This document shows, in pieces, positions 30,192-30,976 of a DNA stretch of 30,976 nt (the stretch's first letter is position 1; every line of letters begins with the position of its first letter). This DNA is from Verrucomicrobiota bacterium (lineage in GTDB: Bacteria > Chlamydiota > Chlamydiia > Chlamydiales > JAEYWL01): NCBI GenBank assembly GCA_023428915.1, contig JAEYWL010000125.1:1-30976 (forward strand), in the 5' to 3' direction. Under the pieces are notes generated by a model that saw nothing but the letters and a program-made list of their open reading frames with translations, had not been told where the DNA came from and searched no databases. Made by a program: the position numbers and the translations under genes.

Positions 30192-30976
30192 ATGTCATTA
30201 GAAAGCAAAATAGAGCAGTTAGTTGCACAAGGCGTCCTATCTAAAAAACTGGCTGCGATATTTAAAGGATTTGGACAATCTTATTTACAAGCCGGCTCCA
30301 ATCGGAAATATTCTAATGAGAAACTGGAGAAAAACTTAGAGATCTTCTTTAGTTTGGTACAGGAGCAATTGCTCTCCCCCTTTGTCTTTGAACCCTACCA
30401 CCAAAGAGTAACTTCGCCCGTAGACTACACCCAATTTAGTTTGGACCTGATCCGCCCTCTAATAGACTTTTCCAACTCAAAACTCATAGGGCTGGAAATC
30501 GTTGACCGGTTAATGGAGCAGCTCAAACAAGGCGAGAATGTAGTGCTGTTGGCCAATCATCAGATTGAACCCGACCCGCAAGTAATCCTGCTTCATCTGA
30601 GCGAGCGTTATCCGGAACTCGTCGAAAGAATGGTCTTTGTGGCTGGAGACCGGGTCACTACAGACCCCTTGGCAGTGCCTTTTAGCAAAGGCTGCAATCT
30701 TTTATGCATCTACTCCAAAAAAAGAATGGAATCGCCGCCGGAGCAAAAACTGCAAAAGCAGCTGCATAACCAGAAAGCCGTACAAGTCTTAAAGGAGCTG
30801 TTTACCGAAGGGGGAAAATGCATCTATGTGGCGCCAAGCGGCGGGCGGGACAGGAAAAACAGCGCCGGCAAAGTAGAAGTTGCGGCCTTTGATCCAGACA
30901 GCATCGAACTATTTTGGCTTATCTCCCGGCAAGCGCATACCCTCACCCATTTTTACCCGCTTGCCCTCTCTACTTA
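30192..30976 (+). CDS. plsB: Glycerol-3-phosphate acyltransferase, plastid-type (partial, 5' part)
   Basis: The first 261 codons, cut by the window end. This soluble-type GPAT makes 1-acylglycerol-3-phosphate. The acyltransferase block NHQIEPDP carries the HX4D motif at His123 and Asp128, and the sequence NHQ-x-E-x-DP resembles plant chloroplast GPAT (ATS1) rather than E. coli PlsB, as known for chlamydiae. Other blocks are FVAGDRVTTDPLAVPFSKG and IYVAPSGGRDRKN. It begins 4 nt after rng with AAAGG before the ATG, so the two are co-transcribed. The matching gene I recall is CT807. Confidence 0.92.
   Translation, partial: MSLESKIEQLVAQGVLSKKLAAIFKGFGQSYLQAGSNRKYSNEKLEKNLEIFFSLVQEQLLSPFVFEPYHQRVTSPVDYTQFSLDLIRPLIDFSNSKLIGLEIVDRLMEQLKQGENVVLLANHQIEPDPQVILLHLSERYPELVERMVFVAGDRVTTDPLAVPFSKGCNLLCIYSKKRMESPPEQKLQKQLHNQKAVQVLKELFTEGGKCIYVAPSGGRDRKNSAGKVEVAAFDPDSIELFWLISRQAHTLTHFYPLALST

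Overview
The window looks like a chromosomal segment of an environmental (amoeba- or protist-associated) chlamydia of the Parachlamydiales type, not a member of Chlamydiaceae. The evidence is gene content and order. The blocks plsB-rng-yceD-rpmF-plsX and dacF-hypothetical-rsbW-lptE-like-bamD-like match, as I recall them, C. trachomatis CT807-CT811 and CT547-CT551. There is also a SycD/LcrH-type type III secretion chaperone, a nucleotide-transporter-like (NTT) membrane protein and a plastid-like PlsB. No lookup was possible, so genus and species are open.

Layout. (1) 1-3528: a minus-strand SycD-like chaperone gene, then an AT-rich accessory patch on the plus strand. The patch holds a membrane protein with a caspase/CHAT/DUF4347-like His-Cys domain, then a nucleotidyltransferase overlapping a winged-helix protein (candidate AbiE-like pair). 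(2) 3529-9288: a minus-strand operon of NTT-like/HEAT-repeat protein, cyclic-nucleotide-binding-fold protein, HAMP protein with a decayed PP2C/SpoIIE domain, and PutP-like Na+/solute symporter. (3) 9394-10318: a toxin-antitoxin cassette with its own promoter/operator; the RelE-like toxin is broken by a one-base frameshift. (4) 10405-17564: a four-gene beta-oxidation operon (acyl-CoA dehydrogenase, acyl-CoA synthetase, thiolase, FadB/FadJ-type multifunctional protein). (5) 17827-20954: trxB, a predicted outer-membrane protein, a hicAB pair whose hicA is also frameshifted by one base, a 77-bp MITE-like inverted-repeat element, and acpS. (6) 20954-24029: a PIN-TRAM membrane protein, a D-Ala-D-Ala carboxypeptidase and a small conserved-looking hypothetical gene. 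(7) 24030-24197: a convergent gap with a striking 9-bp-periodic repeat, partly shared with the gap at 10351-10396. (8) 24198-28512: a seven-gene minus-strand run from yceD to rsbW joining fatty-acid/phospholipid, biotin-uptake, outer-membrane-assembly and anti-sigma genes. (9) 28649-30976: rng and the 5' part of plsB, divergent from yceD.

Functionally the window combines breakdown of fatty acids (fad operon) with their synthesis and use (acpS, plsX, bioY, plsB), envelope biogenesis (dacF, lptE-like, bamD-like, OMP) and partner-switching/cyclic-nucleotide-type signalling parts (rsbW, HAMP pseudo-phosphatase, CNB-fold protein). The most notable observations are: two unrelated toxins each inactivated by one missing base in a homopolymer while both antitoxins stay intact; the 9-bp-periodic repeat in convergent gaps; the NTT-HEAT/CNB/HAMP/PutP operon; and the membrane-anchored caspase-like candidate effector. 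I saw no rRNA, tRNA or CRISPR array.
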